Counted from the first letter of the stretch, positions 53,918 to 63,012 are shown. The stretch is DNA of 64,000 bases from Desulfuromonadaceae bacterium (GCA_019429445.1 JAHYIW010000005.1:1-64000), one strand, 5' to 3'. Notes: generated by a model from the sequence alone, not told the origin. Made by a program: numbers and translations.

Positions 53918-54550
53918 TCACAACCAACAACCAATCAATGGCGCAAGCTCTTTATGGTGAGTGACACAACATTCGCCGGGGAAACTGGTCTGATACCCGA
54001 CAAAACGAATCTTTGCACGTTGCGCAGCGAGTTGATCGAGGTGTGAATCACCAACAAACACAAGTTCATCCGGGTCGATTCCCAGTTGTCGTGAAACCAG
54101 CTGCAACATATCGGGGCAAGGTTTGGGCCGGGCAACATCGCGGCTGGTAACCACAGCTGAAAAATAGTGTCGTAACGCAAAATGTTCGAGAATTTCATGC
54201 ATACTCGTGCCGCGATTAGTTGCTACAGCCAACCGAAACCGCTTCGTCAATGTGATCAACGCCTCTTCAATCCCCGGCTCCAGCTGCATGAACGGCATAA
54301 ATTGCCGAAAACCGAGTGTCGCTGCGAAATCAAGTGCGGCGGAAACCCGCTCCTGACCGAGCAATTCCGCAAAAACGACCGGGCTTGCAGCCGTATGACA
54401 AAGGTAGGCGCGTTGCCGGTCTTCTTCATCAGCCTGGACCGGGGCGACGCCAAAATATTCCAGAACAGTATTATAGTAAGCAAGATTGGCGGCACGACTT
54501 TCAAACAAAACGCCGTCGCAATCGAAGACTACACCACGCGTCACCGGCAT
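53918..54550 (-). CDS. HAD-superfamily hydrolase, phosphoglycolate-phosphatase-like
   Basis: A 210-residue HAD enzyme with motif I VFDCDGVLFESRAANLAYYN (nucleophile Asp and acid Asp), motif II AVATNRGTSMHEILEHF, motif III Lys in DVARPKPCPDML and motif IV FVGDSHLDQLAAQRAKI. The alpha-helical C1 cap lies between motif I and II. Substrate unknown; sequence is nearest the Gph group. The ATG at 54550 overlaps the lgt stop by ten bases. The much longer frame upstream runs through lgt and is rejected. Confidence 0.82.
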   Translation of the reverse strand: MPVTRGVVFDCDGVLFESRAANLAYYNTVLEYFGVAPVQADEEDRQRAYLCHTAASPVVFAELLGQERVSAALDFAATLGFRQFMPFMQLEPGIEEALITLTKRFRLAVATNRGTSMHEILEHFALRHYFSAVVTSRDVARPKPCPDMLQLVSRQLGIDPDELVFVGDSHLDQLAAQRAKIRFVGYQTSFPGECCVTHHKELAPLIGCWL

Positions 54551-55332
54551 TGTTTCGCTCCGCGTTGACAGACGTAATAAATTCCGGCAACACCTGTCAG
54601 CATCATCGGCAAAGACAACCACTGCCCCATACTCAATCCTGCAGCAAGGAGCCCCAGATGAGCATCCGGCTGGCGAAAATATTCTATTCCGAAGCGGCAT
54701 AACCCATACCCGAAAAGGAACGCGAAACAAACGAAACCCAGCGGGAAATGGCGGCGATGAAACCACCACAGCAGGAGAAAGAGGAACACCCCTTCAAAAA
54801 ATGCTTCATACAATTGACTGGGGTGTCGCGGTAGCGGCCCTGCCCCAGGGAAAATCATCCCCCATGTAACCGTGGTTGTTCTTCCCCATAATTCAGCATT
54901 AATAAAATTTCCGATGCGCCCGAAAAACAGGCCAATCGGTGCCGCACCAGCGAGCAGATCACCGACCATCAACCGCGACAACTTGCGCCGCCAGCAAAAG
55001 ATCATCCCGGCAACAAAAACCCCGAGAAAACCTCCATGAAAGCTCATGCCCCCTTCCCATACCGCAAACATGCTCAGCGGATTAGCCAAAAAATAAGACA
55101 AATTGTAGAACAGCACATAACCAAGCCGACCACCGACAACAACACCAATGACACATTGAAAGATGAGATCCCCGACATCATCTTTGGACAGCGCAAAATG
55201 ACGCAAGCGAACCAGATAGTTTATGTAGAGGTACCCACCGATAAAACCGCACAAGTACATCAGACCGTACCAGCGAACAGCCAATGGACCGAGGCGAAAA
55301 ATTATCGGATCAAAGTGTGGATAGGAAAGCAT
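54541..55332 (-). CDS. lgt: Prolipoprotein diacylglyceryl transferase
   Basis: A 263-residue inner-membrane enzyme with about seven segments that transfers diacylglycerol to the lipobox cysteine. The Lgt signature is FGRIGNFINAELWGRTTTVT; also FHGGFLGVFVAGMIFCWRR with the catalytic-region His-Gly-Gly and PRHPSQLYEAFFEGVFLFLL near the C-terminus. Start ATG at 55332. Several substrates are encoded in this window (Slp, peptide-binding protein, TPR and DUF4292-like lipoproteins). Confidence 0.92.
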   Translation of the reverse strand: MLSYPHFDPIIFRLGPLAVRWYGLMYLCGFIGGYLYINYLVRLRHFALSKDDVGDLIFQCVIGVVVGGRLGYVLFYNLSYFLANPLSMFAVWEGGMSFHGGFLGVFVAGMIFCWRRKLSRLMVGDLLAGAAPIGLFFGRIGNFINAELWGRTTTVTWGMIFPGAGPLPRHPSQLYEAFFEGVFLFLLLWWFHRRHFPLGFVCFAFLFGYGLCRFGIEYFRQPDAHLGLLAAGLSMGQWLSLPMMLTGVAGIYYVCQRGAKQCR

Positions 55333-55357
55333 GTCTCCTCCTGAACATCTCAGCGGT

Positions 55358-56296
55358 TTACGTCAGTTCTCGAATTTTACGCAACAAATCGGCCATATCA
55401 GCTGGTATCGGTGCCGTACAATTTAACATTTCACCGTTGAACGGATGAGCCAGGGCAAGGGTTTTCGAATGCAACATCGTGCGTGGCACATCCTGCTCGT
55501 GCCATGCAACGGCCCCTCCATAAAAGGGATCGCCCAGAATCGGACACCCGGTTTCAGCCAGATGAACCCTGATCTGATGAGACCGACCGGTCAGGATTTC
55601 CACTTCAAGCAACGCCGTGTCGGCAAATTGTTCAATCACGCGGTAGCGGGTAACCGCTTCCTTGCCACCGTACGGCACGGACTTTACACGGTTTGCATCG
55701 CGTGTTCGCGCCAGGTTGGAAACGATCTCCCGTTCCGCAGTCGGCGGCTGTCCCGCAACCAGCGCCAGGTAGCTTTTTTTCACCCGTCGTTCAGAAAATG
55801 CCTGGGTCAATGGCCGATGTGCCCGAACATGAGTTGAGAAAAGAATCGCCCCGGAAGTTTCCCGGTCAAGTCGCTGAATCATCCCCAACTCGGGTTTCTT
55901 CTGCGCATGCCGACTGCGATCAGTGCCGAGCAAAGTCAGTACCGCCTCGTAAAGTGTCCCTTTATAACGTGCGGCAGTTGGTTGTGTTTCGACCAGTGGC
56001 GGTTTCGACAAAACCAGCAAATACTGATCCTGATAGAGAATATCATCCGCCGTGACGCGATATGGAATGAGCGGTAAACCGTCGAGTGTGACCTCAAGCA
56101 CATCACCACAAACAACGTCCATACCGCATTTCCTGATCCGTCGTCCATTGTGACTCACACCGCCGATATCAATAATCTTGCGCAGGAGTGTGCGACTCAA
56201 TTCCGGTTCAACGGCCGGCAGGTATTGATCCAGGCGCATCCCGGAATGACTGGCATCAACACAGCGTCGATATGTTTTTCTATTTACATCCGCCAT
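55358..56296 (-). CDS. RluA-family pseudouridine synthase
   Basis: A 312-residue enzyme with an N-terminal S4 RNA-binding domain (SGMRLDQYLPAVEPELSRTL) and a RluA catalytic domain: the catalytic Asp lies in MIQRLDRETSGAILFSTHVR; further conserved is LTGRSHQIRVHLAETGCPIL-GDPFYG. It modifies uridines in rRNA or tRNA; the RluC/RluD/TruC subgroup cannot be decided by eye. It precedes lgt by 25 bases and diverges from the 6S RNA gene. Confidence 0.88.
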   Translation of the reverse strand: MADVNRKTYRRCVDASHSGMRLDQYLPAVEPELSRTLLRKIIDIGGVSHNGRRIRKCGMDVVCGDVLEVTLDGLPLIPYRVTADDILYQDQYLLVLSKPPLVETQPTAARYKGTLYEAVLTLLGTDRSRHAQKKPELGMIQRLDRETSGAILFSTHVRAHRPLTQAFSERRVKKSYLALVAGQPPTAEREIVSNLARTRDANRVKSVPYGGKEAVTRYRVIEQFADTALLEVEILTGRSHQIRVHLAETGCPILGDPFYGGAVAWHEQDVPRTMLHSKTLALAHPFNGEMLNCTAPIPADMADLLRKIRELT

Positions 56297-56324
56297 AATA
56301 TACCGAAAAAAGATTGTTCACAGA

Positions 56325-56352
56325 TTGACTTGGAGCTCGACCATGATATCGT
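56325..56352 (+). promoter_or_regulatory. Candidate promoter of the 6S RNA gene
   Basis: TTGACT (56325-56330), a 16-base spacer, then TATCGT (56347-56352). Transcription would start near 56359, about 14 bases before the closing stem of the RNA. It fits the usual strong sigma-70 control of ssrS, but the -10 is imperfect. Confidence 0.5.
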
Positions 56353-56372
56353 GGCAAAGAAGTGCCAACAAC

Positions 56373-56536
56373 TTCGGGATGGATGATTGGCATAGGAGCA
56401 TGACCAACACACCCAAGCAGGTTCAACTCAGGGAATGGTGAGCAAGCCCGTAGTAAAGAACGGGACGCCTTAAGTTCCGCTACCTGAACCTAACTGTTTC
56501 GCAGGGTCATGATTGCGTGACCGTCGCCATCCCGAA
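56373..56536 (+). ncRNA. ssrS: 6S RNA
   Basis: The plus-strand sequence forms the 6S architecture. Closing stem: UUCGGGAUGG (56373-56382) with CCAUCCCGAA (56527-56536), perfect. Next CAUGACC (56399-56405) with GGUCAUG (56505-56511), then AGGUUCA (56419-56425) with UGAACCU (56485-56491). A large central bubble follows, then the terminal hairpin CCCG-N10-CGGG (56447-56464). The segment UGGUGAGCAAGCCCG and GACGCCUUAAGU matches the best conserved block of E. coli 6S RNA (UUGGUGAGCAUGCUCGG and AGAAGCCUUAAAACU). 6S RNA binds sigma-70 RNA polymerase in stationary phase. It lies between divergent rluA-type and convergent ihfB and is followed by a strong terminator. Confidence 0.85.
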
Positions 56537-56539
56537 ATA

Positions 56540-56583
56540 CAAAACTCGAAAGCCCCGTCTGATGACAGGGCTTTCGAGTTTTG
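56540..56583. terminator. Bidirectional terminator of 6S RNA and ihfB
   Basis: CAAAACTCGAAAGCCC (56540-56555) and GGGCTTTCGAGTTTTG (56568-56583) form a perfect 16-bp stem with a 12-base loop. The A/T-rich base gives a T-run on either strand. Confidence 0.88.
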
Positions 56584-56617
56584 TATAATCCGCTGTTGTC
56601 CCGCCAGAGGTCGACAC

Positions 56618-56899
56618 TCATGTGCTTGCGACTCTTTCACGCAGATCCTTCCCCGTTTTGAAGAATGGTGTCTTTTTTGCCGGAATTCGCACCACTTCAC
56701 CACTTTTTGGATTTCTTGCTTCGCGGGCATCACGACAACGCACTGTAAACGAACCAAAGCCACGGATCTCAACACGTTCACCGGCAACCAATGCATCACC
56801 GATGCTGTCGAATATCGTATTGACAATCGATTCTGCATCACGCTTGTTCAGAATATCGTTTGACTCCATTAATTGTTCAATCAACTTACTTTTCGTCAT
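56618..56899 (-). CDS. ihfB: Integration host factor beta subunit
   Basis: A 93-residue HU/IHF protein: MTKSKLIEQLMESNDILNKR, DALVAGERVEIRGFGSFTVR and the DNA-intercalating arm region ARNPKSGEVVRIPAKKTPFF with the key Pro after RNP (RNPKSGE). It bends DNA with IhfA, which sigma-54 promoters such as that of glnB often need. It lies downstream of rpsA with its own ribosome site (GGAGGTG), an order common in proteobacteria, but a terminator stands between them so it needs its own promoter or readthrough. Confidence 0.9.
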   Translation of the reverse strand: MTKSKLIEQLMESNDILNKRDAESIVNTIFDSIGDALVAGERVEIRGFGSFTVRCRDAREARNPKSGEVVRIPAKKTPFFKTGKDLRERVAST

Positions 56900-56987
56900 T
56901 TTTCACCTCCAGCGGAACAAGGATTATCCGCTCAACAACCAAACATCACAATGATAACATTGAGCATACTGAACCGAAAAAACAAGA

Positions 56988-57036
56988 CAAAAAGCGCGCA
57001 TCGGGTGCAGCCGCCCGGCGGCAGCACCCGATGCGC
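56988..57036 (-). terminator. Terminator after rpsA
   Basis: On the minus strand GCGCATCGGGTGC pairs with GCACCCGATGCGC (57036-57024 with 57008-56996), a perfect 13-bp stem, followed by GCTTTTTGTC and further T residues. The stem starts four bases after the rpsA stop codon. Confidence 0.88.
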
Positions 57037-57039
57037 TGT

Positions 57040-58788
57040 TTACTTGACTCCCTTGCCTTCAGATCCGCTATTTGATTTATCCATGGCCCCTTGCAATAAA
57101 TCACCGAAATTCGACGTCGCGGTTTGTTGGGCACCAAGGAATGCATCAACTTCCGCTTTCTCCTTCTGGTGTGCCAGATGCTTGATCGACAGCGCGATCT
57201 TGCGATCAACCGTATCAACATTCAACACGACAGCTTCGAGGTTTTCGTCGACACTGGCGAAATTCTTCGGCGAATCAATTTTTTCTTTACTGATTTCAGA
57301 AACGTGAATCAGCCCTTCGATCCCTTCTTCGATCTCAAGGAAAATACCGAAGTCCGTTACCGATGTCACGACACCGTTAACGATAGTTCCCGGCAAGTAT
57401 TTCTTCGGGATATCCTGCCACGGGTCACTGGTCAACTGTTTAACACCGAGTGAAAAACGCTCATTTTCACGATCGATGTTAAGTACCACAGCCTTGACTG
57501 TGTCCCCTTTTTTATAGAGCTCCGAAGGATGTTTAATGCGCTTGATCCACGACAGATCGGAAATATGAACCAGACCATCAATCCCTTCGTCAACCCCGAC
57601 AAAGATACCGAAATCGGTAATATTCTTGACCTGACCTTCGATGATCGTTCCGATCGGGAACTTCTCGCCGATAACCTCCCAGGGGTTCGGATCAACCTGC
57701 TTCAGCCCCAGAGAAATGCGACGGTTGTCAACGTCAAGCGCCAAAACCACGCTTTCGACTTCATCACCAACGGCAAGCAACTTGTTCGGGTGTTTAACGC
57801 GCTTGGTCCAACTCATTTCCGAAACATGAATCAACCCTTCAACACCTTCTTCAAGTTCGATAAATGCGCCGTACTCGGTCAGACTGACAACCTTACCCGT
57901 AACCCGATTGCCGATAACATACTTGTCTGCCACAGCCAACCAGGGATCAGGAGCAATTTGTTTCAGGCCGAGCGAAACACGCTCTTTCTCACGGTCATAC
58001 TTGAGAATCTGAACATTGATACTATCGCCCACATTAAGAATATCGGAAGGATGCGTCACCCGTCCCCAGGACATGTCAGTAATGTGCAGCAACCCATCGA
58101 TACCGCCCAGGTCAATAAATGCACCGTAGTCAGTCAGGTTCTTGACAACCCCCTCGATAATCAAACCTTCTTCGAGTTTGCCCAGGGTATCTCTACGCAT
58201 CCCTTCGCGTCGGTCTTCAAGCAAAACCCGGCGGGAGAGAACGATATTCCCGCGCCGCTTGTTCAACTTGATAATTTTGAACTGGTAGGTTTCACCAATC
58301 ATTTTTTCAAGATTACGTACTGGCCGCAGATCAACCTGCGATCCGGGCAGGAAGGCATTCACGCCGATATCGACGGACAAGCCGCCCTTGATCCGCGCGA
58401 CGATGCGGCCATCAACGACGGCATCCTCTTCGAGCATGTTCCAGATTTTTTGACGATCGGCTTTTTCTTTCGACAGGCAGATCAGCCCGCTATCAGCCTC
58501 GGTCCCTTCATACATAACATCGTAGGTATCACCGACCTTGACATCAATCTGAACGCCTTCATCGGTGAACTCGCGGAGCGGGATGACCCCTTCGGATTTA
58601 AACCCGACGTCAACCACCACTGCGTCTCCCGCGATTTGCACGACAGTACCGGTAACGACATCGCCGTAGTTGAGTTCCTTGAGACTGTTCTCGAACATGT
58701 CGGCGAAACTTTCTTCCATTTCACCAAGCTCTTCATTTTCCAGTTCGTCAATCTGTGCTTCGTTAGTTGTTGCGTTGTTTTCCACCAT
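57040..58788 (-). CDS. rpsA: 30S ribosomal protein S1
   Basis: A 582-residue S1 with six S1 (OB-fold) repeats. Repeats 3-6 are clear from GLLHITDMSWGRVTHPSDIL, GLIHVSEMSWTKRVKHPNKL, GLVHISDLSWIKRIKHPSEL and GLIHVSEISKEKIDSPKNFA. The two N-terminal repeats (from MEESFADMFENSLKEL, GDVVTGTVVQIAGDAVVVDV) bind the ribosome via S2. Start at 58788. It is downstream of cmk as in many bacteria, but the ispH gene often found between them (sometimes fused to rpsA) in related bacteria is absent; only 221 bases separate the genes. Confidence 0.95.
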   Translation of the reverse strand: MVENNATTNEAQIDELENEELGEMEESFADMFENSLKELNYGDVVTGTVVQIAGDAVVVDVGFKSEGVIPLREFTDEGVQIDVKVGDTYDVMYEGTEADSGLICLSKEKADRQKIWNMLEEDAVVDGRIVARIKGGLSVDIGVNAFLPGSQVDLRPVRNLEKMIGETYQFKIIKLNKRRGNIVLSRRVLLEDRREGMRRDTLGKLEEGLIIEGVVKNLTDYGAFIDLGGIDGLLHITDMSWGRVTHPSDILNVGDSINVQILKYDREKERVSLGLKQIAPDPWLAVADKYVIGNRVTGKVVSLTEYGAFIELEEGVEGLIHVSEMSWTKRVKHPNKLLAVGDEVESVVLALDVDNRRISLGLKQVDPNPWEVIGEKFPIGTIIEGQVKNITDFGIFVGVDEGIDGLVHISDLSWIKRIKHPSELYKKGDTVKAVVLNIDRENERFSLGVKQLTSDPWQDIPKKYLPGTIVNGVVTSVTDFGIFLEIEEGIEGLIHVSEISKEKIDSPKNFASVDENLEAVVLNVDTVDRKIALSIKHLAHQKEKAEVDAFLGAQQTATSNFGDLLQGAMDKSNSGSEGKGVK

Positions 58789-59009
58789 TTAAGAGACTAC
58801 CCCCTGCGAATTTCCCGTCGTTCGACGACGAGTGACGTTTTGTCATGGGTCGGGACGATAACATAAAGAATTTTAAAAAACAAACGTTATTTAACAGCAC
58901 TTTTAGTCGATTATGGGCACTGGTGCCGGTGCACGGGAGGGAAGTCCGCAGCATCTTTTCCGCAGCTATGCACAAAAGTGCGGCATATGCACCGCGCGCT
59001 GAAAGATCA

Positions 59010-59705
59010 TCAAGGAGCAACGGCACCACAATGAGCACGCCAACGCTCAACTTCACCGACCATCACCTGCAACACCGCATCAATGTCAAGGGAGGAGCTG
59101 TCGATAACCATGGCATCGGCGGCCTGTACCAGCGGAGCATGCGTGCGGGCACTGTCTGCCGCATCACGCTCTTCAATCTCACGCACCGTCTGTGCCAGGT
59201 CAACCGCACCCCCCTTATCCCGCAACTCGTTATAACGTCGCCGACCACGTTCCGCCGCTGACGCACTGAGAAAAAACTTCACTTCGGCATCAGGAAAGAC
59301 CGCCGTGCCGATATCACGCCCTTCCAGCACCACCCCTCCGGCGGCGGCAATTTTTCTTTGTTGAGCCGTCATCGCCGCCCGGACTTCCGGGCAGGCGGCC
59401 ACCACTGCGGTCAGTTGGCTGATCTGTGGGGTGCGAATCGCCGTGGTGACATCCGCGCCATCAAGCAGCACCCGCTCCCCTCCCCCGTCGCGCTGAAAAG
59501 TAATCGTAATCTCGGCACACAAGCGCGCCAGCGCGGCAGCATCATCGGTTGCTACCCCCTGACGCGCGGCGGCCAGGGCTACCGTACGATACATCGCCCC
59601 GGTATCCAGGTTCAGGTAGCCGAACTCAGCCGCCAGCAGCTTGCTCAGCGTACTTTTCCCCGCACCGGACGGCCCGTCGATGGCGATAATCGGTTCACGC
59701 ATCAC
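59010..59705 (-). CDS. cmk: Cytidylate kinase
   Basis: A 231-residue P-loop NMP kinase: PIIAIDGPSGAGKSTLSKLL (Walker A), LNLDTGAMYRTVALAAARQG, EGRDIGTAVFPDAEVKFFLS and the lid RGRRRYNEL. Phosphorylates CMP and dCMP. It begins directly after the aroA stop and so belongs to the aromatic operon. The C-terminus continues about 10 residues past the usual end. Confidence 0.93.
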   Translation of the reverse strand: MMREPIIAIDGPSGAGKSTLSKLLAAEFGYLNLDTGAMYRTVALAAARQGVATDDAAALARLCAEITITFQRDGGGERVLLDGADVTTAIRTPQISQLTAVVAACPEVRAAMTAQQRKIAAAGGVVLEGRDIGTAVFPDAEVKFFLSASAAERGRRRYNELRDKGGAVDLAQTVREIEERDAADSARTHAPLVQAADAMVIDSSSLDIDAVLQVMVGEVERWRAHCGAVAP

Positions 59706-61004
59706 TTAACGCTCCGACCGACACGTATCGAGCAGTGTCCAGAAATCAGGAAACGAGGTCGCCGTGCAGCCGATATCCTCAATCGTCACCGGACCCGTCG
59801 CAGCTAAAGCCGCCACCGCCATACTCATGGCAACCCGGTGATCGCCGTGTGAACGAACGGAACCTCCCGCGAGAGGATCGCCACCATGAATCCGCATCCC
59901 ATCGTCCAGCGCCGTGACCCTTGCCCCCAGCCGGGTCAATTCTGCGGTCATTGACGCAATCCGGTCGGTCTCTTTAACCCTCAGCTCATGGGCATCGCGA
60001 ATGAGCGTTGTGCCCTGCGCGAATGCCGCCGCAACGCTCACCACCGGCAACTCATCAATGGCACGTGGCACCAGTTCACCGCCGATCTCAATCCCGTGCA
60101 GATCACTGCTTTTGACCAACAGGTCAGCGACCGGCTCACCGGCGGTTTCGCGGGCATTGAGGACACAGATGGTGCCCCCCATCTGTTGCAGAATATCGAC
60201 GATTCCACTGCGCGTGGGATTCATACCAACGTTACGCACCAGCAATTCCGAACCGGGAACGATCAGCGCGGCGACCAGAAAGAACGCCGCCGAGGAAATA
60301 TCGCCCGGCACCAGGATGTCGCGCGCTTCAAGCTGAGGATGACCGACAATCGTGACCCCGCCGGAAAACGGTTTGATCTCGGCACCGAAATAACTCAACA
60401 TGCGTTCACTATGATCCCGTGACAGATGGGGTTCATAGACCGTCATCTCACCGTCGCAGAAAAGCCCCGCCAGCATCAGGGATGATTTCACTTGAGCACT
60501 GGCGATGGGGGAATGATAGGTCAGTGAATGCAGTCCACCGCCAACAATCGCTAGCGGAGCTTTGTCACCACCATCGCGACCGAAGATCCGCGCCCCCATC
60601 TCGGTCAGCGGACCGACCACCCGTTTCATCGGTCGACGCCGCAGATATTTATCACCGGTCAATACTGAAAAAAAAGGTTGTGCCGCAAGCAGACCGGTCA
60701 TCAGCCGCATCGTCGTGCCGGAGTTGCCGCAATCAATGACATCGAGCGGCTCATCCAGCCCCTTCAGCCCCCGTCCGTGAATGATGATTTCACCATTATC
60801 ACATTCCTCGATTTCTACCCCCATCAGACGAAATGCGTTGAGGGTCGAAAGATTATCTTCACCACGTAAAAAACCCTGCACCCTGGTTTTCCCTGCGGCC
60901 AGAGCTCCGATCATGATCGAGCGATGCGAAATCGACTTGTCGCCGGGAACCGTGATCTCCCCGCGCAATCCGCCAGCCGCTGATATTTCTCGTGATTTTG
61001 TCAT
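59706..61004 (-). CDS. aroA: 3-phosphoshikimate 1-carboxyvinyltransferase (EPSP synthase)
   Basis: A 432-residue enzyme of the shikimate pathway: ITVPGDKSISHRSIMIGALA at the N-terminus, DCGNSGTTMRLMTGLLAAQP, LSRDHSERMLSYFGAEI, and DELRVKETDRIASMTAELTR near the C-terminus, with GDHRVAMSMAVAAL. The ATG at 61004 starts the conserved region; the 61109 start runs into tyrA. 31 bases downstream of tyrA. The LAGLFCDGEMTVYEP segment is normal for this group. Confidence 0.94.
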   Translation of the reverse strand: MTKSREISAAGGLRGEITVPGDKSISHRSIMIGALAAGKTRVQGFLRGEDNLSTLNAFRLMGVEIEECDNGEIIIHGRGLKGLDEPLDVIDCGNSGTTMRLMTGLLAAQPFFSVLTGDKYLRRRPMKRVVGPLTEMGARIFGRDGGDKAPLAIVGGGLHSLTYHSPIASAQVKSSLMLAGLFCDGEMTVYEPHLSRDHSERMLSYFGAEIKPFSGGVTIVGHPQLEARDILVPGDISSAAFFLVAALIVPGSELLVRNVGMNPTRSGIVDILQQMGGTICVLNARETAGEPVADLLVKSSDLHGIEIGGELVPRAIDELPVVSVAAAFAQGTTLIRDAHELRVKETDRIASMTAELTRLGARVTALDDGMRIHGGDPLAGGSVRSHGDHRVAMSMAVAALAATGPVTIEDIGCTATSFPDFWTLLDTCRSER

Positions 61005-61035
61005 TGAATCCCGCCTCGAAAAAAGCTCAAAATTA

Positions 61036-61902
61036 TTATCGTATCGCGTCACGGCTCTTCTTTGAACGGGCAAAGAACGCGAACAAACTGTTCCCGTCAG
61101 CGTCGGCAATGTCCGTTTTCAGCTCCTGCAGAGAAGCTTCGAACCGTTCGATCATCTCCAGCAGTGCCGACTGGTTGGTCAGGGCGATGTCGCGCCACAT
61201 TGCCGGATCGGACGACGCAATGCGGGTAAAGTCACGGAACCCGCCGGCAGAGTATTCAAGAATATTTTCTTCATAGCGATCATAACTGCCCACCGCATTA
61301 ACCAGCGCATAGGCAACCATGTGCGGCAGATGACTGATCGCGGCCAGAATCCGGTCATGTTTTTCGACTTCCATCACCACCACGTCACTGCCGACCACCT
61401 CCCACATACGCCGAATTGTCTCCAGCGCGGCAGCAGCGGTGCGTGGGGTGGGGGTGAGAATACACCGGCGCTCGCGATAGAGGGTCGAAAAGGCCGCCGC
61501 CGCGCCAGAATGCTCAGTCCCGGCGATCGGATGCCCAGGCACAAAATGGATCCCCGCCGGCAGCTTCGGTTCGATACCGGCGATGATCGACGCCTTGACA
61601 CTGCCACCATCGGTGATGATCGCTCCCGGTTTGCAATGTGGTGCCAGCGCCAACGCCACATCAGGCAACGATTGTACCGGTGTCGCCAGAAAGATCACAT
61701 CTGCATCCTTGACCCCGGCGGCCCCGTCACGGGTTATTTCATCGACCACCCCGAGTTCCAGCGCCAGAGCAAGATTTTCCTGCCCGCGTCCGATACCAAC
61801 GACCGAGCCGACCGCACCGGCCTCTTTCAGCGCTAACGCCAGCGACCCTCCGATCAGCCCGACCCCGACAACGGCCAGCCGGGTAATAAAAAAATCATTC
61901 AT
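61036..61902 (-). CDS. tyrA: Prephenate dehydrogenase
   Basis: About 288 residues. NAD-binding LAVVGVGLIGGSLALALKEA; central active-site region FVPGHPIAGTEHSGAAAAF; and the C-terminal helical dimer domain (HDRILAAISHLPHMVAYALV). Makes 4-hydroxyphenylpyruvate for tyrosine. Three possible starts (61923, 61917, 61902) have no strong ribosome site; 61902 is chosen because it places the Rossmann strand near the N-terminus. No chorismate mutase domain; that is in pheA upstream. Confidence 0.9.
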   Translation of the reverse strand: MNDFFITRLAVVGVGLIGGSLALALKEAGAVGSVVGIGRGQENLALALELGVVDEITRDGAAGVKDADVIFLATPVQSLPDVALALAPHCKPGAIITDGGSVKASIIAGIEPKLPAGIHFVPGHPIAGTEHSGAAAAFSTLYRERRCILTPTPRTAAAALETIRRMWEVVGSDVVVMEVEKHDRILAAISHLPHMVAYALVNAVGSYDRYEENILEYSAGGFRDFTRIASSDPAMWRDIALTNQSALLEMIERFEASLQELKTDIADADGNSLFAFFARSKKSRDAIR

Positions 61903-61941
61903 AATGCGGATACTCATTGTCACAGCAAGGGTGCGCTGCCA

Positions 61942-63012
61942 TCAGCGGGCACTCTGGTAGGAACCGAGGATTTTAAGAAATTGGCAGTAGCCACGCAGGT
62001 CTTCGATTGCCGCCGCAACATTGGCTTCCTGAATATGCCCTTCCATATCGAGATAAAAAACATATTCCCAGGCCTTTGATTTCATCGGGCGACTCTCGAT
62101 CTTGCTCAGGTTGATATTGCGTTTGCTGAATGGTTCGAGCATGCGGAACAGAATACCCGGTTCATCCTTGATACTGAACATGATTGAGGTCTTGTCTTTC
62201 CCCGAAGGATCGGGGGTATTCTTGCCGATCACCAAAAATCGGGTGAAGTTGTGGGGATTATCCTCGATTTTCTTTTTAACCACCTGCAGACCATACAGAC
62301 TCGCCGCCATTTCGCTGGCAATCGCCGCCGCCGCCGGGTCATCGACAACCATCTGCGCGGCCCGTGCGGTACTGCCGACATCGACCAGGGTGGCGTCGGG
62401 GAGGTTCTCATCCAACCAGCTGCGGCATTGACCCAGCGCCTGCGGATGAGAAATGACCTTGCGAATATCACTCAGTTCCCCCGAAGCGGAGAGCAGGTCG
62501 TGGGAAATTTCGAGCAACACTTCGGCAATCACCTTGAGATCAGAAGCAACAAACATATCAAGCGTGTGCGAAACCGCCCCTTCATTCGAATTCTCGACCG
62601 GCACCACCCCGTATGTGGCGCGATCGCGTTCAACTTCTTCAAAAACGGAGGGGATGCTCTTGAGTGCCACCAGCTGTGCGGACATGCCGAACTGACGCAT
62701 TGCCGCAACGTGGGTGAACGTTGCCTGCGGGCCGAGAAACGCAACCTTAAGCGGCTGTTCGAGCGACAGGGATGCGGAGATGATTTCCCGAAAAACCCGG
62801 GGGATCGCCGCCGTCGGAAACGGCCCTTTATTGGTGGCCGTCAAACGGTCGAATATCGCCGTTTCACGACTCGGCACAAAATATTCACACTGTTCACCGC
62901 TTTTGGTTTTGCCGACCTCGATCGCGACCTGCGCGCGTTGATTCAACAAGTCAAGAATCTCGTCGTCAAGCTTGTCAATATGTTGGCGCAGATCAGCAAG
63001 GTTATTCGCCAT
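61942..63012 (-). CDS. pheA: Chorismate mutase/prephenate dehydratase
   Basis: A 356-residue bifunctional enzyme for phenylalanine. Chorismate mutase domain (1-85; LRQHIDKLDDEILDLLNQRA, FVPSRETAIFDRL). Dehydratase domain (about 88-265; VAFLGPQATFTHVAAMRQFG, GVVPVENSNEGAVSHTLDMF, NFTRFLVIG). C-terminal ACT domain (about 275-350; MFSIKDEPGILFRMLEPFSK, LSKIESRPMKSKAWEYVFYL), with the ESRP motif that binds phenylalanine for feedback control. First gene of the pheA-tyrA-aroA-cmk unit; AAAGGAGCC precedes the start. No leader peptide or T-box was recognised. Confidence 0.94.
   Translation of the reverse strand: MANNLADLRQHIDKLDDEILDLLNQRAQVAIEVGKTKSGEQCEYFVPSRETAIFDRLTATNKGPFPTAAIPRVFREIISASLSLEQPLKVAFLGPQATFTHVAAMRQFGMSAQLVALKSIPSVFEEVERDRATYGVVPVENSNEGAVSHTLDMFVASDLKVIAEVLLEISHDLLSASGELSDIRKVISHPQALGQCRSWLDENLPDATLVDVGSTARAAQMVVDDPAAAAIASEMAASLYGLQVVKKKIEDNPHNFTRFLVIGKNTPDPSGKDKTSIMFSIKDEPGILFRMLEPFSKRNINLSKIESRPMKSKAWEYVFYLDMEGHIQEANVAAAIEDLRGYCQFLKILGSYQSAR

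Noticed and set aside
57529-58866. 445-codon open frame antisense to rpsA
   Set aside because: It mirrors the repeated S1 domains and has no family features or ribosome site.
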